From assembly GCA_937873695.1 (NCBI GenBank), contig CALMYL010000021.1, forward strand, positions 1 through 64,000: a stretch of DNA of 64,000 nucleotides. The letters run 5' to 3'. The notes beneath the pieces are model-generated. The model was not told the origin of the DNA. It made no database searches and saw only the letters and a list, made by a program, of their open reading frames with translations. Source of the stretch: an uncultured Ignavibacteria bacterium. Its GTDB lineage: Bacteria; Bacteroidota; Ignavibacteria; Tepidaquicellales; OLB5. The translations under genes were made by a program, and so were the position numbers. Each line of letters starts with the position of its first letter. Positions within the stretch are counted from its first letter, which is position 1. This document shows, in pieces, positions 24,547 through 33,624 of this stretch.

Positions 24547-26331
24547 ATGTCCAGTGCAATCAGGAAGAAATGGACAATATCAAGCGCAGCGGATGAAGAA
24601 AAAGTTAAAATACTTTCTCAGGAGATAAATGTTCCCTCCTCACTTGCCGGAATTCTTGTTACGAGGAAGATCCACTCACGCTCTGATGCGAAGAAGTTTT
24701 TCGTCCATGATCTGAAAAATCTCTATGACCCGTTCCTTATGAAGGGAATGGAAAAAGCATCCGAAAGGATCATAGAGGTCATAAAGAATAAAGAAAAGAT
24801 CCTTATCTTTGGCGACTACGATGTAGACGGTACATCGGGGGTTTCCATGTTCCACACATTTTTAAGAGATCTAGGCGTACCCAACGAAGTTTTTATACCA
24901 GATAGGTTTACAGACGGCTATGGCCTATCCAACACAGGGATAGATCACGCGAATTCGCTTGGCATAAAGCTTATTGTTGCCATCGATTGCGGCATCACCG
25001 CTGTTGATAAAGTGGAGTATGCCTCCTCCCTTGGAATTGATATGATAATCTGCGACCATCACCAGCCGCCCGAAACAATACCAAACGCATACGCAATACT
25101 TGATGCTCTTCAGGCGGATTGTAATTATCCGTTCAAGAGTCTTTGCGGTACCGGCGTGGCGTTTAAGCTCATACAGGCAGTATGCCGGAAGCTTGAGCTT
25201 GATGACTGGATGGGTCTGCTTGATTTTGTAGCCGTTGCAACGGCTGCGGATATGGTTCCCGTAATTGATGAGAACAGAACACTCATAAGCTACGGCTTTA
25301 AGCAGATACTTAATAACCCCAGGCCCAGCTTTGCCACGATATTCAAAAATTCCAGCCTAAAGCTTGAGCATATCACAACATCAAATGTTGTCTTCACTAT
25401 CGGTCCGCGTATTAACGCAGTTGGCAGACTTGGTGACGCGACGCGTGCTGTAAAATTCCTTACCAGCAAAACAATTGAAGATGCCGAAGAGTTAATGAGC
25501 GTTCTTGAGTCGGAAAATTCTAACCGTAAGAAAATTGACAGCGAAATTTATCTGCAGGCGCAGAGTACTTACGAAAATTATAAAATTGAATCAGTTAACA
25601 GTGATGCTAAGGATGATGTTGCAATTGTGCTCCATAATCCTGAGTGGCACCCCGGCGTGCTTGGCATAATAGCTTCAAGAATGGTTGAGAAGTATTATAG
25701 GCCTTCAATTATTCTCACTACGTTCAACGGTTACGCAAAAGGTTCAGCGCGCAGTATAAATAATTTCAATATTTACGAAGCAATTAAGCGCACATCGGAA
25801 GAATGCGGAGCGGTTGTTCAGTTCGGCGGCCATTTCCACGCAGCTGGCATTGAAATAGAAATTGAAAAGGTCGAGGAGTTCCGGAATACATTTAACAGGA
25901 TAGCCAAAACGATCATTAACGATACAGTGAACGGCAAAGAGCTTCTTGTGCCTGAAATTAAGGTTGATGCTGAAATAGATGTATCAGAGGTAAACCAGCG
26001 TTTTGTTAAGATATTAAGCCACTTCGAGCCGTTCGGCCCGGGTAATATGACTCCCATATTCTTAACCCGTGACCTTGTTATTGTAGGTGACCCGAAGACG
26101 TATAACGGTTCAACTACAGTGTTTAAAGTCCGTAAGGGCATACAAAACGGTAACAGGTTTGATAATTACAGTTTTGATTGTGTGTACTACCAGTCACCTG
26201 ATCTTGATGAAACATCGCGTTATCATTTAAAGACCGGAACAAGGCTTGATATAATATATTCCGTTGAAGAGAATCACTGGAATGGTAATACGAAGACGCA
26301 GTTCAGGATAAGAGACCTGAAGATTAATTAG
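24547..26331 (+). CDS. recJ: Single-stranded-DNA-specific exonuclease RecJ
   Basis: 594 aa, cytoplasmic 5-prime to 3-prime ssDNA exonuclease acting in recombination and mismatch/base-excision repair. The DHH-family motifs are visible: GDYDVDGTSG (motif I, residues 95-104), AIDCGIT (motif II), CDHHQPP (motif III DHH) and, in the DHHA1 domain, QFGGHFHAAGIEI (residues 425-437). The C-terminal OB-like domain (PFGPGNMTPIFLTRDL) completes the RecJ architecture, at usual length. It starts 24 bp after the tRNA-Leu gene and may be co-transcribed with it. The next genes (yebC, ruvC, ruvA) also concern recombination. Confidence 0.96.
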   Translation: MSSAIRKKWTISSAADEEKVKILSQEINVPSSLAGILVTRKIHSRSDAKKFFVHDLKNLYDPFLMKGMEKASERIIEVIKNKEKILIFGDYDVDGTSGVSMFHTFLRDLGVPNEVFIPDRFTDGYGLSNTGIDHANSLGIKLIVAIDCGITAVDKVEYASSLGIDMIICDHHQPPETIPNAYAILDALQADCNYPFKSLCGTGVAFKLIQAVCRKLELDDWMGLLDFVAVATAADMVPVIDENRTLISYGFKQILNNPRPSFATIFKNSSLKLEHITTSNVVFTIGPRINAVGRLGDATRAVKFLTSKTIEDAEELMSVLESENSNRKKIDSEIYLQAQSTYENYKIESVNSDAKDDVAIVLHNPEWHPGVLGIIASRMVEKYYRPSIILTTFNGYAKGSARSINNFNIYEAIKRTSEECGAVVQFGGHFHAAGIEIEIEKVEEFRNTFNRIAKTIINDTVNGKELLVPEIKVDAEIDVSEVNQRFVKILSHFEPFGPGNMTPIFLTRDLVIVGDPKTYNGSTTVFKVRKGIQNGNRFDNYSFDCVYYQSPDLDETSRYHLKTGTRLDIIYSVEENHWNGNTKTQFRIRDLKIN

Positions 26332-26444
26332 TAATGATCAATGAGCCTTCCTCCTTTGGAGTAAGGTTTCGCCACAAAAGTGTGGCTCAAGAATTACGAA
26401 TTCACAAAACAAATTTTAAAAAGTAATAATATTCATTTTTAAGT

Positions 26445-27200
26445 ATGTCAGGACACTCGAAGTGGTCAACAATAAAGAGGAAAAAGGGCGCAATTGATGC
26501 GGCCCGCGGTAAAGTATTTACCAAGATAATAAAAGAAATCACAGTTGCGGCAAGAATTGGCGGCGGCGATGTAGAGGCGAATCCGCGTTTAAGATTAGCT
26601 GTTAACAGCGCGAAATCGAATAACATGCCCGCCGATAATATTACACGCGCCATTAAAAAAGGTACCGGCGAGCTTGAAGGTGTAAGTTATGATGAAATAA
26701 CCTACGAAGGATACGGACCCGGCGGTGTAGCGCTGATAATTGAATCAATGACAGATAATAAGAACCGTACGGTGGCAGAGCTGCGGCATTTGCTTTCCAA
26801 ACATGGCGGTAATCTTGCGGAATCAGGCGCGGTTAGCTGGAACTTTGAACGAAAGGGTGTGATAACTGTTACAAAGGGTACTTACACTGAAGATGACCTA
26901 ATGAATGTGATACTTGATGCGGGTGCGGATGATATGACAGATGAAGATGATTTTTTTGAAGTGACCGCTTCACTGGAAAACTTTGAGACAGTACGAAAGG
27001 CAATTGAAGCTTCATCGTTAAACGGAGCAAAGATAGAAAGCGCATCACTGCAGTACGTGCCAAAACAGACAACAAAAGTTGAAGGCGGCGCGGCGGAATC
27101 CACAATAAAGCTGATAAGCGTGATTGAAGATAATGATGATGTGCAGAATGTGTACTCAAATGCCGATATTGATGAAAAAGTAATGGAAGAATTTGGATAA
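26445..27200 (+). CDS. yebC: YebC/PmpR-family protein (TACO1-like)
   Basis: 251 aa. It opens with MSGHSKWSTIKRKKGAIDAA, the family hallmark, and contains KSNNMPADNITRAIKKGTGE and YEGYGPGGVALIIE. The family was described first as transcriptional regulators; more recent work on close relatives indicates help in translating proline-rich stretches. YebC commonly precedes ruvC, as here. The acidic segment around 160-175 (DADDMTDEDDFFEV) is typical. A 113-bp gap with a GCCACA/TGTGGC hairpin (26371-26386) separates it from recJ. Confidence 0.95.
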   Translation: MSGHSKWSTIKRKKGAIDAARGKVFTKIIKEITVAARIGGGDVEANPRLRLAVNSAKSNNMPADNITRAIKKGTGELEGVSYDEITYEGYGPGGVALIIESMTDNKNRTVAELRHLLSKHGGNLAESGAVSWNFERKGVITVTKGTYTEDDLMNVILDAGADDMTDEDDFFEVTASLENFETVRKAIEASSLNGAKIESASLQYVPKQTTKVEGGAAESTIKLISVIEDNDDVQNVYSNADIDEKVMEEFG

Positions 27201-27238
27201 GGTAATACAATTACAAATTTCAAATTACAGATTTAGAA

Positions 27239-27796
27239 TTGATAATACTTGGAGTTGATCCCGGAACGCTTTTTACTGGTTATGCTGTAATCAGCGGTGT
27301 GAATGAAAAGCTGAAGATGCTGTGCTGTGATGTAATAAAAATACCCGCCAAGAATAATTTTCCAATAAGATTAAAACAGATATATGACCGGCTGGTTGAT
27401 GTAATTGAAGAATACAAGCCGGATGAATTTGCCATTGAAACAGCTTATTACGGCAAGAATGTTCAGTCAACATTAAAGCTTGGACATGCAAGGGGAGTAT
27501 CAATTCTTGCGGCTGTCAATAAACAGATTCCCACCACAGAATACTCACCCCGCGAAGTCAAGAAGTCTGTTTCGGGTCTTGGTGCGGCATCCAAAGAGCA
27601 GGTGAAGTTTATGGTTTGCAGAATATTGAATATTGATATAAATTCGCTGCCAAAACAGAGCGATATTTCCGATGCAATAGCTGTAGCTATATGCCATCAC
27701 AATAGAATGCTTGGCGGAAATGTAAAGAAATCCAAAGGCAGCAATTGGGAGGTATATGTGAAAGAGAATCCAAAGAAAGTTAAAGTACAGAAGTAA
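27239..27796 (+). CDS. ruvC: Crossover junction endodeoxyribonuclease RuvC
   Basis: 185 aa from TTG 27239 (TTG ATA ATA CTT GGA), giving the family opening MIILGVDPGTLFTGYAV. RuvC resolves Holliday junctions by paired nicking with RuvAB. The four acidic active-site residues are Asp7 (GVDPG), Glu67 (AIETAYYGKN), and the pair in SDISDAIAVAICH near residue 143. The lysine-rich tail is unremarkable. The 38-bp gap after yebC contains a 25-bp sequence repeated at 45738-45762. Confidence 0.95.
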   Translation: MIILGVDPGTLFTGYAVISGVNEKLKMLCCDVIKIPAKNNFPIRLKQIYDRLVDVIEEYKPDEFAIETAYYGKNVQSTLKLGHARGVSILAAVNKQIPTTEYSPREVKKSVSGLGAASKEQVKFMVCRILNIDINSLPKQSDISDAIAVAICHHNRMLGGNVKKSKGSNWEVYVKENPKKVKVQK

Positions 27797-27807
27797 CAAT
27801 TTAGGAA

Positions 27808-28419
27808 ATGATAGATTACATAAAAGGAAAACTTGTATGCAAAAAAACAGCAGGCCTGATAGTTGAATCCGGCGGCATTGGCTACAGTATAAACTGTACA
27901 CTTGGAACAATTGAAAATACAGGCAGTGTTGGCGATGAAGTGAAGATCTCTGTTCACCTGAATATTAAAGATAACCCGTTTTCTGTAACGCTCTACGGCT
28001 TCCGTGATGAAAATGAAAGGGAGTGTTTCAGGCAGATAATTTCAGTATCAGGTATAGGTCCAAAAACAGGTTTGAGTATCCTTTCAGCAATCAGTTACAA
28101 CGAGCTTATTGATATGATATCAAAAGGGAATTATCATCCATTGACCTCAATTTCCGGAGTTGGTAAAAAGACCGCTGAAAGGCTGGCAGTTGAGCTGAAG
28201 GATAAGCTGGGCAAGATAGAATCAGATACGCAAAGTGCAAGTGTTAATACCGGTAAGCTTGGCGAGCTTGGCAAGGCATCGGAAGTAATAGGGGCATTAA
28301 TGGCACTTGGTTACAACAGGCTTGAAGCCGATAAGATGGTACGCGCGATATCATCACGCAGTGATTTTATGGATATGCCGACAGAATCAGCAGTACGTGA
28401 AATTTTAAGAGGAAAGTAA
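27808..28419 (+). CDS. ruvA: Holliday junction branch-migration protein RuvA
   Basis: 203 aa. The N-terminal OB domain (MIDYIKGKLVCKKTAGLIVE, then GIGYSINCT) is followed by two helix-hairpin-helix motifs (SVSGIGPKTGLSILSA, SISGVGKKTAERLAVEL) that grip the junction, and a C-terminal domain (ALMALGYNRLEADKMVRAI) that contacts RuvB. RuvA tetramers hold the junction while RuvB hexamers drive branch migration. It lies 11 bp after ruvC. ruvB is not in the window. Confidence 0.96.
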   Translation: MIDYIKGKLVCKKTAGLIVESGGIGYSINCTLGTIENTGSVGDEVKISVHLNIKDNPFSVTLYGFRDENERECFRQIISVSGIGPKTGLSILSAISYNELIDMISKGNYHPLTSISGVGKKTAERLAVELKDKLGKIESDTQSASVNTGKLGELGKASEVIGALMALGYNRLEADKMVRAISSRSDFMDMPTESAVREILRGK

Positions 28420-28471
28420 TTGTTGTATAATTAAAGTAATCTAATAATCTAGTAATTTAATTATTAAATTT

Positions 28472-28678
28472 ATGAGACAAATTATCTTATTTCCGGGTGA
28501 AGATGGTTATTGGGTTGTCGAGTGCCCGAGCCTTCCAGGTTGTATAAGTCAGGGGAAAACCAAGGAAGAAGCAATCACCAATATAAAAGAAGCTATTACA
28601 GGTTATGTGGAAGCTTTGAAAGCTGATAATCTTCCTGTCCCTGAAGAGAATTTCGAGACATTTGTACTTGCAGTATGA
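28472..28678 (+). CDS. hicB: HicB-family antitoxin (short form)
   Basis: 68 aa. The HicB/UPF0150 fold is evident: beta-strand FPGEDGYWVVECPSLPGCIS, then GKTKEEAITNIKEAITGYVE. It is a single domain with no C-terminal DNA-binding extension, so autoregulation would have to come through the hicA-HicB complex or other means. It precedes and overlaps hicA by 4 bp (ATGA), giving antitoxin-first order. It lies 52 bp after ruvA. Confidence 0.9.
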   Translation: MRQIILFPGEDGYWVVECPSLPGCISQGKTKEEAITNIKEAITGYVEALKADNLPVPEENFETFVLAV

Positions 28679-28899
28679 GTAAACTACCCGGTATTTCAGG
28701 AAAGGAGTGTATTAAAGCTTTGGAAAAAGCCGGTTTCTATTTTAAGCGCCAAGAGGGAAGCCATATTATTTTAAGAAGAGATGATCCATTCTCTCAAGTC
28801 GTTGTTCCAAATCACAAAGAATTAGATAAAGGTACTTTACGTTCAATTATAAGAATGTCATCCCTCACAGTGGATGAATTTATTGATCTTCTCAAATAA
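28675..28899 (+). CDS. hicA: HicA-family mRNA interferase toxin
   Basis: 74 aa, YcfA-like double-stranded-RNA-binding fold. The catalytic His30 is in RQEGSHIILRR, followed by VVVPNHKELDKGTLRSIIR. HicA toxins cleave mRNA without ribosome dependence until neutralised by HicB. Its ATG overlaps the hicB stop and it ends 3 bp before the convergent purF stop, so the TA pair is inserted tightly between housekeeping genes. Confidence 0.92.
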   Translation: MSKLPGISGKECIKALEKAGFYFKRQEGSHIILRRDDPFSQVVVPNHKELDKGTLRSIIRMSSLTVDEFIDLLK

Positions 28900-28902
28900 A
28901 AG

Positions 28903-30447
28903 TTACCCCTCAAAAGCAGTTTTTTCTATTTCCTCTATCGGTATCGGGTAATTTCCGCTGAAGCATGCATCACAGTAGCTTATATTTTCACCATGTTTAT
29001 TCACGCCCTGCGGCACTGAATCATGCAGTTTTTCGAGTGAGAGATACTCAACTGAATTCACATCAAGGTATTCCCTTATCTTTTCAAGATCCTGTTCACA
29101 TTGATTCGCAATAAGTTCACTTTTTGAAGGGAAATCCATACCATAATAACACGGCGAAATTATCGGGGGAGAAGTTATCCGTAAATGAATCTCCTTCGGA
29201 CCGGCCTCCTTCACAAGTTTCACAAGCTGTTTGGCAGTTGTGCCCCTTACAATTGAATCATCAACTATTACTACAATTCTATCTTTCAGAACTGATTTAA
29301 CAGTATTGAATTTTGATTTAACTTTTATCTCACGATTATCCTGACCCGGCTGTATAAAGGTCCTGCCGATGTAATGGCTCCTGATAAGGCCAAGTTCAAG
29401 CTTAACATAAGGATTGCTTTTGATGGTTTCTGTTACAAACCCTAATGCCGCAGTGTTGCTAGAATCAGGTACGCTTATTACCACTACTTTTTTATCTTCA
29501 ATGTTAGCCTTCGGCGCGGGTTTTTCGAGCGATAGGTTCTTGCCGAGTTTTCTGCGTACTTTATCAACTGTATGTCCGAAGATAGTTGAATCAGGCCGCG
29601 AAAAATATATATACTCAAAAATGCAGTGTTTGGTCTCGGGTTTTTTATCTATGAAATAAGATTTCACTTTACCGGTCTTTATGACTTCGTCATCTATCTG
29701 AATGACTTCACCGGCTTTAAGGTCACGTATATAATCAGCGTTAATAATATCGAATGCGCATGTTTCTGAAGCGAACACAAAGCTTGAACCAAGCTTAGCC
29801 ATGGAAAGCGGCCTAACTGCATACGGGTCACGAATAGCGAAGAGTTTATCATCTGTGATAAGGATTATTGAATAAGCACCGCGTATCTGCCTGGCAGCGT
29901 CAAGTATCTTATCTATCATTTCCGTTTCACGTGAGCGGGCGATAAGATGAAGGAAAATTTCACTGTCGGTAGATGTCTGGAAAAGGGTTCCTTCGTTTTG
30001 CAGCTTATCGCGCAGTTCACGGGTATTGGTAAAATTCCCGTTGTGCGAAAGAGCCAGATGGCCTTCCTTAAAATTAACTTTGAATGGCTGAATATTCGCG
30101 CGGCTATCGGATGCGCCGGTTGTGGAATAACGGTTATGTCCAATGGCTGCAGTACCTTTAAGAACGTTTGCAAGAATGTTTTTTCCTGAAAAAACATTCA
30201 GCGCGATACCGTGTCCTTTATGGATATTGAAACGGTGTTTACCGCTTTCAAGTAATTCTGATGTACATATACCCGATGCTTCCTGGCCGCGGTGCTGCTG
30301 TGAGTGGAGTCCGTAGTAAGTCATTACCGCTGCCTGCGGATGATCAAAAATTCCGAAAATAGCGCAATTGCTGCGCGGCTTATCTTCACCGTCAAAATCT
30401 TTTGGATCAGTGTTTATTAAATCCGGGTCAATTCTTTTTTTATCCAA
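28903..30447 (-). CDS. purF: Amidophosphoribosyltransferase PurF
   Basis: 514 aa. It catalyses the first step of purine synthesis, PRPP + glutamine to phosphoribosylamine. The N-terminal nucleophile glutaminase begins at Cys28 (SNCAIFGIFD) after a 27-residue propeptide, followed by YYGLHSQQHRGQEASGI and GHNRYSTTG. The phosphoribosyltransferase domain has the PRPP loop VVIVDDSIVRGTT. Cysteines at CIFEYIYFSRPDS, SPPIISPCYYGMD and YCDACFSGNYP suit the Fe-S-containing, propeptide-bearing Bacillus-type enzyme. It lies 14 bp after the PHP-domain gene, so the two are probably co-transcribed. Confidence 0.96.
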   Translation of the reverse strand: MDKKRIDPDLINTDPKDFDGEDKPRSNCAIFGIFDHPQAAVMTYYGLHSQQHRGQEASGICTSELLESGKHRFNIHKGHGIALNVFSGKNILANVLKGTAAIGHNRYSTTGASDSRANIQPFKVNFKEGHLALSHNGNFTNTRELRDKLQNEGTLFQTSTDSEIFLHLIARSRETEMIDKILDAARQIRGAYSIILITDDKLFAIRDPYAVRPLSMAKLGSSFVFASETCAFDIINADYIRDLKAGEVIQIDDEVIKTGKVKSYFIDKKPETKHCIFEYIYFSRPDSTIFGHTVDKVRRKLGKNLSLEKPAPKANIEDKKVVVISVPDSSNTAALGFVTETIKSNPYVKLELGLIRSHYIGRTFIQPGQDNREIKVKSKFNTVKSVLKDRIVVIVDDSIVRGTTAKQLVKLVKEAGPKEIHLRITSPPIISPCYYGMDFPSKSELIANQCEQDLEKIREYLDVNSVEYLSLEKLHDSVPQGVNKHGENISYCDACFSGNYPIPIEEIEKTAFEG

Positions 30448-30461
30448 AATATATTTTTAGT

Positions 30462-31535
30462 TTATTTTATCCTTATGTGATTTGAAAAAATCCATCCTCT
30501 TTCAGAAAGCCAGCACTCAACTCTGTATACACCGGGTTCAGTAATATCCCATGCGGCGTTCATACCTCTTGATTCGTGTATTTGGCTTCCGTTATGGATC
30601 AGTTTTATTTCGCACTCTTTAGGAACGAGAGCACGAAGTATTACTTTTTCGCCGTTTGAACTGATGGTATCTCCCATATTGCATGTGATCCCTTTGAATT
30701 CCGCGTAAAAGCGGAATCCCCTGGCATCACCATTGTAATAATTGGCAATAAAACATTTTCCTTTTCTCAGGGCCTCAATGATCTTTGTTTTATCATTTCT
30801 AAAAGACTCTTCATTATTTTTTGCGACCGGTTCATCTATCAACACATGAGTGCGGATTGATTTAAAAAGTACCTTGTACGCAAATATTTCAACTTCAAAA
30901 AATCCTAAAACGTTCTGCTTTAGTGCATGTGCGTCAACTCCGCCAATGCCGGTTACGTGGCGTTTTTTGGCAGCATCATCCCACCGTTTGAGCGTTTTGA
31001 TGTTTGGGGCTATTATTGATTTTAGCGGGTGGAGGAACCTATCGAGCTTGTTCCCTTCGTCCATTCCTTCGATCCATTCGCTCATATGATTCCATATTTC
31101 GATCCCGGTATAATCATCTGTTTTTTCTATCCACGGGTAGGGAGGATGTTCAGGTAAATGAGAGCGTTCTTCGTCAGGATGTGCGAGAAATCCGATTCCG
31201 CCTTTATCTTTGATCTGTTTAACATACTCTTTGGCTGAAAGCTTGCAGCCAAGCTCTCCGTTGCCAAGCTCCTGGTATGAACCTATTACTTCATTTATTC
31301 CAAACGTAAGGTAGTGATTTTTGTTGGCCATATCATTAACTTCATAACCGATTATGACCATAACATTATTCAGCCATTTTTCATAACCGTCTGCTATTGG
31401 CTTCAGAGTGTTATGATCGGTCATCAGGATGAAATCCAGGTCCGAATCACCAGCAGCCCTGGCAATATCTTCAATTTTCCCTGTTCCATCTGAATAGACA
31501 GAATGTATATGAACCGCTCCGGCGTATTCGTACAT
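30462..31535 (-). CDS. PHP-domain phosphoesterase-like protein
   Basis: 357 aa. PHP metal-binding motifs appear in order: HIHSVYSDGTG (residues 9-19), MTDHNT, FLAHPDEERSH and GGVDAHALK. The last 80 residues form a beta-rich domain ending in a lone strand (VECWLSERGWIFSNHIRIK). PHP proteins hydrolyse phosphoesters such as histidinol phosphate, oligoribonucleotides or pAp; the substrate is not evident here. It is upstream of purF in an apparent operon, which might suggest nucleotide-related use but is weak evidence. Confidence 0.85.
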   Translation of the reverse strand: MYEYAGAVHIHSVYSDGTGKIEDIARAAGDSDLDFILMTDHNTLKPIADGYEKWLNNVMVIIGYEVNDMANKNHYLTFGINEVIGSYQELGNGELGCKLSAKEYVKQIKDKGGIGFLAHPDEERSHLPEHPPYPWIEKTDDYTGIEIWNHMSEWIEGMDEGNKLDRFLHPLKSIIAPNIKTLKRWDDAAKKRHVTGIGGVDAHALKQNVLGFFEVEIFAYKVLFKSIRTHVLIDEPVAKNNEESFRNDKTKIIEALRKGKCFIANYYNGDARGFRFYAEFKGITCNMGDTISSNGEKVILRALVPKECEIKLIHNGSQIHESRGMNAAWDITEPGVYRVECWLSERGWIFSNHIRIK

Positions 31536-31592
31536 TTAAACTCTAAAATTTTGGATGAAGTACAAAAATAACTTTAAAAGAAATTAATATAA

Positions 31593-32213
31593 ATGTATTA
31601 TTGTATATCTATGGAATTTGAAGGTGTAATTGTAAAGAAATTCAGAATTTTCATTATTTTAGGGATAATTTGGCTGACTCAAAGCAGCTTAAGCCAGCTG
31701 AAAGATGAAAATGTGCTGTTGAAATGGGGAAGCTGGACTTTACTTCAGGCTATCCCATCCCCGGTATTTTTTGATGACAGGAGTGATGATAAGACCGGAA
31801 TAAAATTTGGTTTACAATGGCATGTAGTGCCCGTTTCTTATTCATTTAATTCAAACAAATATGTTTCACCTTTCAATTTTTTTTATATTAAGCCTGTAAA
31901 CAGGTTTTCAGGTTCGGTTGAAACATATTTTGAGCCTTCTTTAATTCCCGGTGGATTCAGGTACAATTCACTCAATAAATTTATGTATAATACAGGAGCA
32001 AGGATAGTATTGCCGGTGTTTCATAAAGGTGAGTATCTTGCAGTATCGTTAGGTGCCGGGTATTACAACCAGCAATCATTTGAACGGAAGTATGACGGAG
32101 TGACATATGAAGCAGGAGTATACAGCTTTTTCGGGATGATGGGACTGAAATTTCAATATAATCAGAATGGATTGAGCAGGTATAATGTTGGTTTATATAT
32201 CAAATATTATTAA
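31593..32213 (+). CDS. Exported hypothetical protein, possible outer-membrane beta-barrel
   Basis: 206 aa from ATG 31593, or 200 aa from ATG 31611. A signal peptide (FRIFIILGIIWLTQSSLS) is followed by alternating polar/aromatic segments (GLQWHVVPVSYSFN, FNFFYIKPVNRFSGSVETYF, YLAVSLGAGYYNQQSF, LKFQYNQNGLSRYNVGLYIKYY). The final aromatic residue is typical of outer-membrane barrels. I recognise no family. It starts divergently from the PHP gene and lies 13 bp before the MBL-fold lipoprotein gene, so the two may be one operon. Confidence 0.6.
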   Translation: MYYCISMEFEGVIVKKFRIFIILGIIWLTQSSLSQLKDENVLLKWGSWTLLQAIPSPVFFDDRSDDKTGIKFGLQWHVVPVSYSFNSNKYVSPFNFFYIKPVNRFSGSVETYFEPSLIPGGFRYNSLNKFMYNTGARIVLPVFHKGEYLAVSLGAGYYNQQSFERKYDGVTYEAGVYSFFGMMGLKFQYNQNGLSRYNVGLYIKYY

Positions 32214-32226
32214 ATAAAAATACGGC

Positions 32227-33198
32227 ATGAAGATAAGAAAGTTAATATATTTTATTTTTACAATTTTGCTGCTGTTTAACTTGAACTCATGCAATCTATT
32301 ACTTGTTGCTGTACGGAACGTTCCAACATTTTTTGAGGCGCCCGAGAAAGTAAAAAATAAGATAACAGACCCCATAAAGAGTGATGTAAGGCTCTCAGCA
32401 TTGTGGATCGGGCACGCAACTGTTCTGCTTCAAATGGATGACAAGGTAATTATCACCGATCCGTTTTTGACCGAAACCGCGGGCGAGTTTGCCCGCAGAG
32501 TTGTTGAACCCGGAATTGACGCAGAAAATATCCCGCCGTGTGACCTGGTGCTGATTTCTCACTCACATTTTGACCATCTAAACCTTGCAAGCATAGAAAT
32601 GCTTGCAGAAAAAAGCAGCAATACAGCGCTTGTGTTCCCCGCAGACCTGGAAAATTATATACCAGATTATGACCTGAAACTATACAGGATGAAAAATGAT
32701 AACGGTTATGAAAGCAAAATAATCGGTGAAACAAAGGTCATTAACGGGATAAAGGTCACAACAGTTTTTGCGCAGCATTGGGGCGGCAGATATGGTGTAG
32801 ACGGCTACTTGTGGGCTGATAAGGCATTTACAGGATATATTATTGAATACAACGGAATGACGGTCTACTTTGCCGGTGATACGGGGTATGATTCTCTTAA
32901 GTTTAAGCAACTTGGTGAAATATTTAAGATCGATCTGGCGCTGATACCAATAGGTCCTTGTGCTGATTGTAAACAATGCGGAACATACAGTCATGTTTTC
33001 CCGCCTGATGCATACAGTATTTATCTGGATATCAAAGCTAATTGGATGATCCCGATCCATTATGGCACGCTGCACTTTGCTCAGGCTGACCCAATGGAGC
33101 CGGTTTTCGCATTCCGTGAAATTATTAAAAATAATAAAGCTGAAGAAAGAATAAGTATATTGAATATTGGTGAACAAAAGATATTAATGAAGAAATAA
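32227..33198 (+). CDS. MBL-fold hydrolase lipoprotein (UlaG/NAPE-PLD-like)
   Basis: 323 aa. The signal peptide ends at a lipobox (LNLNSC, Cys22). The beta-lactamase-fold domain opens with LSALWIGHATVLLQMDDKVI and TDPFL, carries the zinc motif SHSHFDHLNLASIE (HxHxDH), then FAGDTGYD (bridging Asp) and IPIHYGTLHFA (final His). NAPE-PLD and UlaG-like enzymes share the WIGHAT opening; substrates range from phospholipids to lactones, and it is not assigned here. The lipid anchor suggests an envelope location. Confidence 0.88.
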   Translation: MKIRKLIYFIFTILLLFNLNSCNLLLVAVRNVPTFFEAPEKVKNKITDPIKSDVRLSALWIGHATVLLQMDDKVIITDPFLTETAGEFARRVVEPGIDAENIPPCDLVLISHSHFDHLNLASIEMLAEKSSNTALVFPADLENYIPDYDLKLYRMKNDNGYESKIIGETKVINGIKVTTVFAQHWGGRYGVDGYLWADKAFTGYIIEYNGMTVYFAGDTGYDSLKFKQLGEIFKIDLALIPIGPCADCKQCGTYSHVFPPDAYSIYLDIKANWMIPIHYGTLHFAQADPMEPVFAFREIIKNNKAEERISILNIGEQKILMKK

Positions 33199-33231
33199 AA
33201 AGCGAAAGTCCGCTACATTGGTCGCGGACTT
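33195..33231 (-). terminator. Possible terminator for the small gene at 33280
   Basis: AAGTCCGC (33206-33213) pairs with GCGGACTT (33224-33231). Read on the minus strand it is followed by TCGCTTTTTATTT. It could also slow transcription from the opposite side. Confidence 0.5.
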
Positions 33232-33279
33232 CCAGGGGATAAAACGGGGGTAATTGAGAATTGTTTTTTTGTATCTGCG

Positions 33280-33495
33280 TTAAATTCTTTTCCAGTGTCC
33301 CGGAACCCATACAAGCTTTCCGAATTTGTTATGTTTATAGTGGCCGGCTACCCAAACATACTTTGGTCCGGGTTTGATCTTATTAACAATTGCAGCTGAA
33401 TTGGTGTTTGCAAACATATGGTTTGTGCCTGAAAATCCGAAGAAGAGCAGAAATACTGCTGAAATTGTCAGTAATGATAATTTTAAATTTCTCAT
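33280..33495 (-). CDS. Small exported protein with YxWV/WVPGHW repeats
   Basis: 71 aa. Signal peptide at residues 1-30 (LLTISAVFLLFFGFSG), then a 41-residue mature part with two related units, KYVWVAGHYKHNKFGK and LVWVPGHWKR. This WVxGHW pattern is the YXWGXW-type repeat seen in small periplasmic or outer-membrane-associated proteins of Gram-negative bacteria. Function unknown. ATTCTCATTT and an AGGAGT (minus strand, before ATG 33495) give a good ribosome binding site. Confidence 0.75.
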   Translation of the reverse strand: MRNLKLSLLTISAVFLLFFGFSGTNHMFANTNSAAIVNKIKPGPKYVWVAGHYKHNKFGKLVWVPGHWKRI

Positions 33496-33624
33496 TTTGA
33501 ATACTCCTTTAGTTGGTTTTACTTTATTAACTTCTATTGTATTTTAGACAAAGAGAGTTCGAAATGGTTTAATGATTTTTTTGAAATTGGAATATAAAGC
33601 AAAGGGAATTCTGGCGATTTTAGT

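Noticed and set aside
26869-27223. Two overlapping minus-strand ORFs of 113 codons
   Set aside because: Both are antisense shadows of yebC in different frames.
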